Source of the DNA: Alcanivorax sp. UBA4485 | GTDB lineage: Bacteria; Pseudomonadota; Gammaproteobacteria; Pseudomonadales; Alcanivoracaceae | DNA length: 13,752 bases | NCBI GenBank assembly: GCA_002389055.1 | Contig: DGNT01000005.1 | Location: forward strand, 2,285 to 16,036 | Reading direction: 5' to 3' | Shown: in pieces, positions 1 to 6,452 of the stretch | Layout of the letters: every line of letters begins with the position of its first letter | How positions within the stretch are numbered: the stretch's first letter is position 1 | Notes under the pieces: generated by a model | Told to the model about the DNA's origin: nothing | What the model saw: only the letters and a program-made list of their open reading frames with translations | The model's database searches: none | Translations under genes and position numbers: made by a program

Positions 1-7
1 CCGCGTC

Positions 8-148
8 TGGCGGAGAGGGTGGTTTCATTCGAACCCACCGGTTCAACGAGCCGGCCACCGGCCGGCGAAGGACGTCGCCAAAGGCGACGGGGCGCAGCCC
101 CGAGCGAAGCGAGTCAATCCCACCCTCTCGGCGCGCGCAAAGCGCGCC
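8..148. repeat. Hairpin-rich inverted element with tRNA-Ser-like 3' ends
   Basis: Read on the minus strand, 8-41 looks like the 3' end of a tRNA-Ser: a T-arm (GTGGG, TTCGAAT), an acceptor strand and CCA, with four extra bases inside the T-stem. On the plus strand, 114-129 looks like the same T-stem/acceptor tail in the opposite direction. The two share a 10-base inverted repeat (GAGAGGGTGG at 13-22, CCACCCTCTC at 120-129). Between and after them lie compact hairpins: 38-54 (7 bp with one G-U), 51-65 (6 bp, competing with the first), 73-89 (7 bp, loop AAA), 89-101 (5 bp, loop GCA) and 130-148 (7 bp, loop GCAAA). No complete tRNA is present, because the 5' halves and anticodon arms are missing. 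It is most likely a tRNA-end-derived intergenic repeat; an attachment-site remnant is the alternative. Confidence 0.5.
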
Positions 149-332
149 CAAGTCTCTCAGCAAACACTAAGTTCCTCGACGTACGCTCCCAGGACCTGCT
201 CACTCGAGTTGTTTCCCAAGTCCTTTCCACCCCAATCCACGACGCAAAACCCCATGGCCGATCCCGCCCCCCTATGCCAGCATGCTGTTCTGATTTTCGA
301 AATCTTATTCCACAAACAAAAAAGGAATCACC
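149..332. other. Non-coding leader before the ABM gene
   Basis: No convincing coding sequence, RNA gene or strong promoter is seen here. A possible -10 hexamer, TCTTAT, lies at 303-308 but has no matching -35 at the right spacing. The only clear signal is the ribosome binding site AAGGA at 322-326, six bases before the ATG at 333. Short open frames across 1-350 on both strands resemble no protein family I recognise. Confidence 0.4.
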
Positions 333-614
333 ATGCTCGGTATCGTAGCTATCCTCACCGCCCAACCCGGCAAGGGCGACGCGCTCGCCGCTGAGATGAG
401 CCGCATCGCCGTGGAAGTCCGCAAGGAAGAAGGCAATCACGGTTACACCGTCCACCAGTCCGTGGACGACGGCGACACCGTGATGATCTATGAGCAGTAC
501 AACGACCAGGCGGCGCTGGACGCCCACCGCGAAAACATGAAAGGCCTGGGCGGTGGTTTGAAAGAGCTGCTGGCCGGACGGCCCGACGTGAAGTTGTTCA
601 ACGTGGCTGGCTGA
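333..614 (+). CDS. Small ABM-domain (antibiotic biosynthesis monooxygenase-like) protein
   Basis: A 93-residue protein of the dimeric alpha/beta-barrel ABM family, which includes the quinol monooxygenase YgiN and many uncharacterised cytosolic proteins. The pattern is typical: a first strand (LGIVAILTAQPGKGD), a helix of charged residues (ALAAEMSRIAVEVRKEEG), a second strand (YTVHQSVDDGDTVMIYEQY), and the 'D-x-A-x-L-D-A-H' helix before a final strand ending KLFNVAG. Length fits the family (about 90-110). The ATG has AAGGA six bases upstream. It stands alone on this strand and overlaps the 3' end of the convergent ATPase gene by 17 bases. Substrate cannot be told from sequence; many ABM proteins act on quinones or other aromatic compounds, and some have no proven enzyme activity. 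Confidence 0.85.
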   Translation: MLGIVAILTAQPGKGDALAAEMSRIAVEVRKEEGNHGYTVHQSVDDGDTVMIYEQYNDQAALDAHRENMKGLGGGLKELLAGRPDVKLFNVAG

Positions 615-1629
615 AGCGGTCGGCGAACGCCTCCAGCGCGGCGCGCCCCTGAATATCGTCGGCCAGCAGCGGCAGGATGAGGCGGGGTAGCGCGCCCAAG
701 CGTTGGTTGATGTCCCCCATCAGCCGTTGCTCCCGCTCCCGGCGGGCGCGGAAAAAGGCGCCCTCAACCTCGTCCGGCAGCACCCGGTTGATGATCATCC
801 CCGCCACCGGGATTCGGGCCTCGCCGAGGCTGGCCACGGCGCGTTCGGTTTCCAGAATCGGGAGCCGCTCCGGGGTCAGCACGAACACAAAGCCGGTGTC
901 GGTGGCGTCCTGCAGCCGCCGACGCGCCCGGTGAAAGCGTCGCTGGCGTTCCAGCAGCGGCGCGGCCAGCGCCCGGGCCCGCTCGTCCAGCCCTTCCAGT
1001 TCCCGGTCCTCCGGTTCGCCCAGCGGGCTCTCCAGGTCACGCCCAGGCGTCAGATGGCCGAGCACCTTGCCCAGCTGTTCGGTGCGCCGGTTCTGTTTAA
1101 GCAGCCCCTCGCTCCAGGCGGCCATCAATTCCGGCAGGCTGAGCAGCCGCAGGGTGTGGCCGGTGGGGGCGGTGTCGAAAATGATCAGGTCGAAGTGGTC
1201 CTGCTGATCAATGAGGGTAGTGATGCGCTCCAGCAGCGCCGCTTCCTGGGCCCCCGGTGACTGGCGGCTGAGCCGCAGCTGGCGTTCCAGCTCCGGGCGC
1301 TGGTCGGCGCCGGCGAACCGGGCCATCTGCGCGCGCACCCGCTCCAGATGGGCGTCCACCTCGCTGTCCGGGTCGATTTCCAGGCCGGTCAGGTTGGTCG
1401 CCAGGGTGGTTTCCCGGTCGCCGATCTCGCGGTCGAAGGCGTCCGCCAGGCTGTGCGCCGGGTCGGTGGACACCACTAATACCCGGCGGTCCAGAGCGGC
1501 GGCGCGCAGCGCCAGGGCCGACGCCACCGTGGTCTTGCCGACGCCGCCCTTGCCGCCCACCATCAGCAGGCGGCGCTCACGCAGCAGGGTGTCGATGTCC
1601 AGAGGCGTATCGATGTTCGGGTCCGGCAT
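598..1629 (-). CDS. ArsA/Get3-family ATPase, cysteine-free
   Basis: A 343-residue cytosolic P-loop ATPase of the deviant Walker A (SIMIBI) class. Near the N-terminus is GGKGGVGKTT (residues 25-34) with the signature lysine; switch I is STDPAHSLADAF (54-65); switch II is DTAPTGHTLR (152-161). These are hallmarks of ArsA and Get3, which use ATP-driven dimer rearrangement to handle arsenite or tail-anchored membrane proteins. I find no cysteine in the protein, so it lacks both the ArsA metal site and the Get3 CxxC zinc motif; an arsenite pump role is unlikely. It is the last gene of the cstA operon. Its ATG comes three bases after the stop of the preceding small gene, in the same frame and without a clear Shine-Dalgarno, so translation is probably coupled. 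Inferred role: ATP-dependent handling of a partner encoded in the operon. The family call is firm; the substrate is unknown. Confidence 0.88.
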   Translation of the reverse strand: MPDPNIDTPLDIDTLLRERRLLMVGGKGGVGKTTVASALALRAAALDRRVLVVSTDPAHSLADAFDREIGDRETTLATNLTGLEIDPDSEVDAHLERVRAQMARFAGADQRPELERQLRLSRQSPGAQEAALLERITTLIDQQDHFDLIIFDTAPTGHTLRLLSLPELMAAWSEGLLKQNRRTEQLGKVLGHLTPGRDLESPLGEPEDRELEGLDERARALAAPLLERQRRFHRARRRLQDATDTGFVFVLTPERLPILETERAVASLGEARIPVAGMIINRVLPDEVEGAFFRARREREQRLMGDINQRLGALPRLILPLLADDIQGRAALEAFADRFSQPR

Positions 1630-1632
1630 GAA

Positions 1633-1929
1633 TCAGCAGCAGCGGAAGTGGTCGAGGGGCGAGTGGGGCATGCCCATGCGTTTGTGCCAGTCGTGGAAGC
1701 GGTCCAGCAGCAGTGGCTGCAGCTCCAGCGTGTACCAGGTGGCCGGATTGGGAATACCGAGGGTCTCGGAGAATACCATCAGCATGAACAAATCCTCCTC
1801 GTCCCGCCGGGCCCGGGCAATGGCGGCGCGGTAGGGGGCGTTGTAATACGCCGCCCCCAGGTCGCCGGCGCGCCGGTACCAGCGGCGCAGCCGACCGATC
1901 AGGCGCACCGCCGGTCGCGGGCCGCTCAC
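1633..1929 (-). CDS. Small Cys-Cys-ending protein (cory-CC-star-like), CstA partner candidate
   Basis: A 98-residue protein with a basic N-terminal helix, a conserved-looking core (YYNAPYRAAIARARRDEEDL), a hydrophobic stretch (FMLMVFSETLGIPNP), and a C-terminus ending HFRCC just before TGA. It resembles a family I recall being annotated as 'cory-CC-star protein'; that name is from memory, unchecked. The start is GTG at 1929, overlapping the cstA stop as GTGA, so the two are translationally coupled. In enterobacteria the gene after cstA or its paralogue encodes YbdD/YjiX, a different small protein that also ends in Arg-Cys-Cys. The terminal cysteine pair may bind metal or act in redox chemistry; this is inference. 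No signal peptide is seen, and the hydrophobic stretch is too short and polar to be a confident membrane segment. Confidence 0.8.
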   Translation of the reverse strand: MSGPRPAVRLIGRLRRWYRRAGDLGAAYYNAPYRAAIARARRDEEDLFMLMVFSETLGIPNPATWYTLELQPLLLDRFHDWHKRMGMPHSPLDHFRCC

Positions 1930-3605
1930 GAGGCGCTCTCGTCATTGGCGGCGCCCTTGGCACGGCGCAGCGCGGCCACGCATTCCAGGGTCACCAGCAC
2001 CGCCGCCACCAGCACCACCAGGTCCAGACCCAGCAGGAACCAGTTTTCTTTCTGGTAAAAGTCGCGCAGCTGCATCAGCAGCGCGGCCAGGGTCATCACC
2101 AATAGGAACACCAGCGGGCCCAGGGTGTAGAAGGTGGGCCGGCCGCGACGCACCAGCATCACGGTGATCACCAACAGGGTCAGGCCGGCCAGCAGCTGGT
2201 TGGTGGTGCCGAACAGCGGCCAGATCAGCAGCCCGCCGGAGCCGTCCGCGCCGCCGGCGCCGAACGCCAGAATCAGGCAACTGGCCACGGACAGCAGGGT
2301 GGCCGGGAATGCCTTGCGCATCCAGCCGATGTTATAGATCTCGCCCCATTCCTGGAAAATATAGCGCTGCAGGCGCAGGCCGGTGTCCATGGTGGTACCG
2401 GCGAACAAGGCCGCCATTACCGTGAGCAGCGTGGCGGCCACGGCCGCATCCATGCCGGTGCCGGCGGCGAGGATATAGGCGCCGCCGTCCACGAACGCAC
2501 TCAGGCTGCCCTGGCCGAAGGCGCTGTAAACCGCCTGCCAATCCGCCAGCGAGGCGAAACCGGCGGTGGCGGCGATGATCGCGGCCAGCGCCAGGGCGCC
2601 TTCACCCACGGCGCCGAAATAGCCGACGAAGCGGGCGTCGGTTTCCTTGTTCAGCTGTTTGGAGGTGGTGCCCGAGGCGACCAGGCCGTGGAAGCCGGAA
2701 ATCGCGCCGCAGGCGATGGTCACGAACAGCAGCGGCAGCATCGAAGGCGTGCCCTCGGGGACGCCGAAGTTGATCATCGGCGCCACCACCGTGGGGCTGG
2801 CGATGATCACCGCGCCGTACAGCAGGATCAGGCCGACGAACAATTGCAGGCCGTTAATGTAGTCCCGGGGCTGGAGCAGCACCCACACCGGCAGCAGCGA
2901 AGCGATCGCCGCGTAACCGAACAGAATCAGAATCCACAGGGCGTTGGGTGACAGGCCGGCGGTGCTTTCCGGCAGGGTCACCGGCACCGAGGGGCCAATG
3001 TAGATCAGCGCGTAGAGCGCCACCACGCCGACCACCGAGACCAGGCCCAGGCCGATCTTGCGGCGGTAGATCAACTGACCGATCACCAGGGCCACCGCGA
3101 TCGCGCCCCACACCGGCACCACCGCGCCCGGGTTGCTGATCAGCAGCTTGGCGATCACCACCCCGAACACCGCGTTGACCATCAAAAGCACCAGGAAGAT
3201 GACGATCATGAACACGCTGCGCGCGCGCCCGCCGACCACCTCGCCGGTGAGCGAGCCCACCGACTTGGCCCGGTTGCGCACGCTCGCCCAGATTGCGCCG
3301 CTGTCGTGGACGCCGGCGAAGAAGATGGTGCCCAGGACCACCCAGAGAAAGGCCGGCAGCCAGCCCCAGATCACCGCGATGGCGGGCCCGACGATGGGCG
3401 CCGCGCCAGCCACCGAGGTGAAGTGGTGGCCCCAGAGCACGAAGCGATTGGTGGGCACGAAGTCGACCCCGTCCTCGAACTCGTGGGCCGGGGTGCGGAA
3501 ATCCGGATCGAGCTTGTAGATTTTCTCCGCGATAAAGCGGGAGTAGACGAAGTAGCCGGCGGCCATGCCGCCGAGGCCCAGAACCAAAAGCAGAATCGCG
3601 CTCAT
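1926..3605 (-). CDS. cstA: Carbon starvation protein CstA-family transporter
   Basis: A polytopic inner-membrane protein of 559 residues from the ATG at 3605. Family signatures are clear: HHFTSVAGAAPIVGPAIA near the N-terminus, a GVHDSGAIWASVRNRAKSVG segment, and GFHGLVASGTTSKQLNKE in the middle, among many hydrophobic spans. CstA proteins take up peptides or, in E. coli paralogues, pyruvate, and are induced on carbon starvation. This is the shorter form; E. coli CstA is about 700 residues. The frame stays open up to 3710, but the ATG at 3605 is preferred: it begins directly with a membrane helix (MSAILLLVLGLGG) and has AAGGA eight bases upstream (3614-3618). The last bases overlap the next gene, suggesting one operon with the CC-ending protein and the ATPase. 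The substrate cannot be deduced here. Confidence 0.93.
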   Translation of the reverse strand: MSAILLLVLGLGGMAAGYFVYSRFIAEKIYKLDPDFRTPAHEFEDGVDFVPTNRFVLWGHHFTSVAGAAPIVGPAIAVIWGWLPAFLWVVLGTIFFAGVHDSGAIWASVRNRAKSVGSLTGEVVGGRARSVFMIVIFLVLLMVNAVFGVVIAKLLISNPGAVVPVWGAIAVALVIGQLIYRRKIGLGLVSVVGVVALYALIYIGPSVPVTLPESTAGLSPNALWILILFGYAAIASLLPVWVLLQPRDYINGLQLFVGLILLYGAVIIASPTVVAPMINFGVPEGTPSMLPLLFVTIACGAISGFHGLVASGTTSKQLNKETDARFVGYFGAVGEGALALAAIIAATAGFASLADWQAVYSAFGQGSLSAFVDGGAYILAAGTGMDAAVAATLLTVMAALFAGTTMDTGLRLQRYIFQEWGEIYNIGWMRKAFPATLLSVASCLILAFGAGGADGSGGLLIWPLFGTTNQLLAGLTLLVITVMLVRRGRPTFYTLGPLVFLLVMTLAALLMQLRDFYQKENWFLLGLDLVVLVAAVLVTLECVAALRRAKGAANDESAS

Positions 3606-3642
3606 CGGTCTTGTCCTTGTTGTGAAAATGGCCGGATTTCCA

Positions 3643-3671
3643 GAATTACCCCTCACGCCCCGGCGCGTCAA
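3643..3671 (-). promoter_or_regulatory. Possible sigma-70 promoter of the cstA operon
   Basis: On the minus strand, TTGACG (3671-3666) is followed after exactly 17 bases by TAATTC (3648-3643), about 37 bases before the cstA ATG. The -35 is good and the -10 is poor, so an activator may be required, as would suit a starvation gene. Location is inferred from motifs alone. Confidence 0.35.
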
Positions 3672-3731
3672 TGCGACGCTGGTCGAATCGTGACGCCGGC
3701 CACTAGGCATCCAGGCCCGGGCGCGCTACGC

Positions 3732-3760
3732 TTGGACGGTTCAAACACATCCACTATCAA
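3732..3760 (+). promoter_or_regulatory. Probable sigma-70 promoter of gacA
   Basis: TTGGAC (3732-3737) and TATCAA (3755-3760) are separated by exactly 17 bases. Transcription would start near 3767, giving a short leader of about 17 bases that carries the GGGAGGAT ribosome binding site before the ATG at 3784. Each hexamer is only a moderate match. Confidence 0.45.
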
Positions 3761-3783
3761 GGACGCTAAGTGGGGAGGATAAA

Positions 3784-4437
3784 ATGATAAAAGTACTGGT
3801 GGTCGACGACCACGATTTGGTAAGAACCGGCATCACCCGCATGCTCGGTGATCAGGAAGGGATTCGTGTGGTCGGCCAGGCCGACTGTGGGGAAGAAGCG
3901 GTACGCCTGGCCCGCGAGCTGAGCCCGGACGTGGTGCTGATGGACATCAAGATGCCGGGCATCGGCGGTCTCGAGGCGACCCGGCGGATGCTGCGCCAGG
4001 ACGACGGCCTGCGCGTGATCGCCGTGACCGTGTGCGAGGACGAACCCTTCCCGTCGCGCCTGCTGCACGCCGGCGCCGCCGGCTACCTGAGCAAGGGCGC
4101 CGACCTGGAAGAGATGGTGCGGGCGATCAAGGTGGTGAGCACCGGGCAGCGCTACATCAGCCCGGAAATCGCCCAGGCGATGGCGCTCCGACCCTTCGTG
4201 CCGACCCCGGACGCGCCGCTGGACATGCTCTCCGAGCGCGAACTGCAGATCATGATTCTGATCGTCAACTGCCATAAGGTGCAGGACGTGGCCGATCAGC
4301 TGTGCCTGTCGCCGAAGACGGTGAACACCTACCGCTACCGCATTTTCGATAAACTGGGCATCAGCAGTGATGTGGAAATGGCCCTGGTGGCGGTGCGCCA
4401 CGGCATGGTGGACGCCGACGAAGCCAACCCCGCCTGA
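3784..4437 (+). CDS. gacA: GacA/UvrY response regulator
   Basis: A 217-residue NarL/FixJ-type response regulator. The N-terminal receiver has the acidic pair D8-D9, phospho-acceptor D54 (VVLMDIKMPG), T82 and K104. The C-terminal LuxR-type helix-turn-helix carries LSERELQIM and SPKTVNTYRYRIFDKLGISS. Segments such as DDHDLVRTGITRML, AVTVCEDEPFPSRLL and CLSPKTVNTYRYRIF are distinctive of GacA rather than of generic NarL regulators. GacA is phosphorylated by the sensor kinase GacS/BarA and activates small RNAs that sequester RsmA/CsrA, so it controls secretion, biofilm and metabolism after transcription. No gacS is in the window. The ATG has a strong GGGAGG site. Placement before uvrC and pgsA matches the classical gacA-uvrC arrangement. 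Confidence 0.96.
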   Translation: MIKVLVVDDHDLVRTGITRMLGDQEGIRVVGQADCGEEAVRLARELSPDVVLMDIKMPGIGGLEATRRMLRQDDGLRVIAVTVCEDEPFPSRLLHAGAAGYLSKGADLEEMVRAIKVVSTGQRYISPEIAQAMALRPFVPTPDAPLDMLSERELQIMILIVNCHKVQDVADQLCLSPKTVNTYRYRIFDKLGISSDVEMALVAVRHGMVDADEANPA

Positions 4438-4471
4438 CGGGCCGGCCGGGGCGAAAAAGATCGGCGCGGGC

Positions 4472-4501
4472 TTGACAGTATTTCGCCAGTGCCGATCCTA
4501 T
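4472..4501 (+). promoter_or_regulatory. Possible sigma-70 promoter of uvrC
   Basis: A perfect -35, TTGACA (4472-4477), is followed after 18 bases by a weak -10, TCCTAT (4496-4501). A start near 4508 would leave about 26 bases before the TTG at 4534. The earliest in-frame start, GTG at 4489, would fall inside this promoter, which argues against it for transcripts made here. Confidence 0.45.
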
Positions 4502-4523
4502 GCAGCCTGTCGTTCGCCGACCC

Positions 4524-4536
4524 CGGAGTGGCCTTG
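4524..4536 (+). promoter_or_regulatory. Shine-Dalgarno and TTG start that fix the uvrC start
   Basis: CGGAG (4524-4528) lies five bases before TTG at 4534. The alternative GTG at 4528 overlaps this motif and has no upstream purine-rich site; the GTG at 4489 has none either. The TTG start gives a protein beginning MPQFDAKQFL, like other UvrC proteins. Confidence 0.5.
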
Positions 4537-6357
4537 CCGCAATTCGACGCCAAGCAGTTTCTCGCCCATTGTGCCCGCAAGCCCGGTGTCTACCGGATGC
4601 TGGACGGCGATGGCACGGTGCTCTATGTGGGCAAGGCCCGGGATCTGCGTGCCCGGCTGAATTCCTATTTCCAGAAGAACGTCACCGGCGCCAAAACCCG
4701 CGCGCTGGTCAGCCGTATCGCCGGGGTGGAGACCACCGTGACCGCCAGCGAGGCGGAGGCGCTGTTGCTCGAGCAGTCGCTGATCAAGTCGCTGCGCCCG
4801 CCGTACAATATTCTGCTGCGCGACGATAAGTCCTACCCCTATATCAAGATCACCACTTCGGACGAGTACCCGCGTATTACCTTTCACCGCGGCAAGCGCC
4901 GGCCTGGCGCCCGCTATTTCGGGCCCTATCCCAGCGCCGGCAGTGTCCGCGAAACCCTGGCGCTGGTGGAAAAGGTATTCCGGGTGCGCAACTGCCGGGA
5001 CAGCTTCTTCCGCAACCGCACGCGGCCCTGCCTGCAGTATCAGATTGAGCGCTGCACCGCGCCCTGCGTGGAGTTCGTCAGCCGCGAGGCGTACGCCGAG
5101 CAGGTGCGCATGGCGATGGATTTTCTTTCCGGCCGCAGTCGCCAGGTCAGCGACCACCTCACCGAGCAGATGGAGAAAGCCGCCGAGCAGCTGGATTTCG
5201 AGCGGGCGGCGGAGTTGCGCGATCAACTCGCCGCCATCCAGGCGGTGCAGCAAAAGCAGAACGTGGAAACCGACCGGGGTGGCGACGTGGACGCGGTGGC
5301 CATCGCCGTGCGCCACGGGTTGGCGGTGGTGGAAGTACTGATGGTGCGCCAGGGCAGGGTGCTCGGCCACCGCAGTTTCCGGCCGGATACCCGTGGTGAG
5401 GAGGACAGCGATGAAATCCTGGAAGCCTTCCTGGCCCAGTACTATCTCGGCGAGCGCGACGACCAGTCGATTCCCAGGGAAATCGTTTTGCCCGGCGCGC
5501 TGCCCGGGCAGGCGGCACTGCAGGAAGCCATGGAAACCCATCTCGGTCGCCGCATCCGGCTGGCGGCCCGGGTGCGCGGCCAGCGCCAGGCCTGGCTGAA
5601 CATGGCGCGCACTAATGCGGAGCAGTCGCTGCATACGGATCTGGCCGCCCGCGAGCACCTCGAACAGCGCTTCCATGCGCTGGAGACGCTGCTCGAAGCG
5701 GACTCCCCGATTCGGCGCATTGAGTGTTTCGATATCAGCCACACCCAGGGCGAGCGGGCGGTGGCGTCCTGCGTGGTGTTCGACCAGCAGGGCGCGCGCA
5801 AGGCGGACTACCGCCGCTTTAATGTCAGCCCGGAGCACGGCGGTGATGACTACGAAGCCCTGGAAGAGGCAGTGCGGCGTCGCTACCAGCGGGTGGTCAA
5901 GGAAGAAGCGAAGCTGCCGGACCTGTTGCTCATTGATGGTGGCAAAGGGCAGATGCAGCGCAGTTTCGAGGTGATCCAGAGCCTGCACTTGGACAATCAG
6001 GTGCTGGTGATGGGCATCGGCAAGGGGCCGAGCCGGCGTCCGGGGCTGGAAGTGTTGTACCTGCCGGACGGCCGCGAGCTGGTGCCCGGCGGCGCCCACG
6101 CCGCGCTGCATCTGCTGCAGCAAGTGCGCGACGAGGCGCATCGCTTCGCGATCACCGGCCACCGCGCCCGGCGCGGCAAGGCCCGGCGCTCCGGCCTGGA
6201 GGACATTCCCGGCGTCGGGCCGAAGCGGCGCAAGGCGCTGCTGAATCATTTCGGCGGTTTGAAGCAGTTGCGCAATGCGTCCCGGGAAGAACTGGCCCGG
6301 GTGGAAGGCATTAACGCCCAGACCGCGGAAACGCTGTACAACTGGTTTCACGAATAA
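4534..6357 (+). CDS. uvrC: Excinuclease ABC subunit C
   Basis: UvrC makes both incisions around a DNA lesion in nucleotide excision repair after UvrA and UvrB have loaded. From the TTG at 4534 it is 607 residues, close to the 610 of E. coli. Domains in order: GIY-YIG nuclease (about 16-95; GVY at 18-20, YVG at 31-33) for the 3' cut; four cysteines C154, C166, C174 and C178, spaced as in E. coli UvrC where an iron-sulfur cluster has been reported; a UVR helix pair (about 200-235) that binds UvrB; an RNase H-like nuclease for the 5' cut with D400 (CFDISHTQG), D468 (LLLIDGGKGQM) and H536; and tandem helix-hairpin-helix motifs (about 552-607; IPGVGPKRRKALL). All expected catalytic residues are present. 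An upstream in-frame GTG at 4489 would add 15 residues; exact start confidence is moderate. Confidence 0.95.
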   Translation: MPQFDAKQFLAHCARKPGVYRMLDGDGTVLYVGKARDLRARLNSYFQKNVTGAKTRALVSRIAGVETTVTASEAEALLLEQSLIKSLRPPYNILLRDDKSYPYIKITTSDEYPRITFHRGKRRPGARYFGPYPSAGSVRETLALVEKVFRVRNCRDSFFRNRTRPCLQYQIERCTAPCVEFVSREAYAEQVRMAMDFLSGRSRQVSDHLTEQMEKAAEQLDFERAAELRDQLAAIQAVQQKQNVETDRGGDVDAVAIAVRHGLAVVEVLMVRQGRVLGHRSFRPDTRGEEDSDEILEAFLAQYYLGERDDQSIPREIVLPGALPGQAALQEAMETHLGRRIRLAARVRGQRQAWLNMARTNAEQSLHTDLAAREHLEQRFHALETLLEADSPIRRIECFDISHTQGERAVASCVVFDQQGARKADYRRFNVSPEHGGDDYEALEEAVRRRYQRVVKEEAKLPDLLLIDGGKGQMQRSFEVIQSLHLDNQVLVMGIGKGPSRRPGLEVLYLPDGRELVPGGAHAALHLLQQVRDEAHRFAITGHRARRGKARRSGLEDIPGVGPKRRKALLNHFGGLKQLRNASREELARVEGINAQTAETLYNWFHE

Positions 6358-6391
6358 CAGGCGGCGATTCCGCCGAGCGGCCGTTTCAACA

Positions 6392-6420
6392 ATGAGGCCG
6401 GCGCCGCTTTCCGTTATACT
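6392..6420 (+). promoter_or_regulatory. Possible promoter of pgsA
   Basis: A good -10 hexamer, TATACT, is at 6415-6420, 32 bases before the pgsA ATG. The sequence 17 bases further upstream (ATGAGG, 6392-6397) is a poor -35. A 5-bp hairpin (6360-6374) just after the uvrC stop has no T-run, so it is not a convincing terminator, and readthrough from uvrC is likely as well. Confidence 0.35.
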
Positions 6421-6452
6421 CGCGTTTTCCGCCGACGGCATAGAAGTTGTCC

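Noticed and set aside
19..527. Open frames at 19-348 (+) and 114-527 (-) before and across the ABM gene
   Set aside because: No recognisable domain or ribosome site; composition reflects the hairpin-rich repeat and the antisense of the ABM gene.
598..614. Overlap of convergent ABM and ATPase genes as a regulatory antisense pair
   Set aside because: A 17-base convergent overlap is common in compact genomes; nothing else suggests regulation.
3606..3710. Upstream extension of cstA to 3710 (35 extra residues)
   Set aside because: The added residues are polar and unlike CstA proteins, overlap the likely promoter, and ATG at 3605 has a good ribosome site.
6360..6374. Hairpin after uvrC as a terminator
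   Set aside because: Only five base pairs and no T-run follows.
4498..6441. A 647-codon open frame antisense to uvrC, and similar long antisense frames at 7787-9205, 10064-11467 and 12296-13444
   Set aside because: They mirror well-identified genes, encode low-complexity His/Gln/Ala/Gly-rich sequence with no family features, and arise from high-GC third-position bias.
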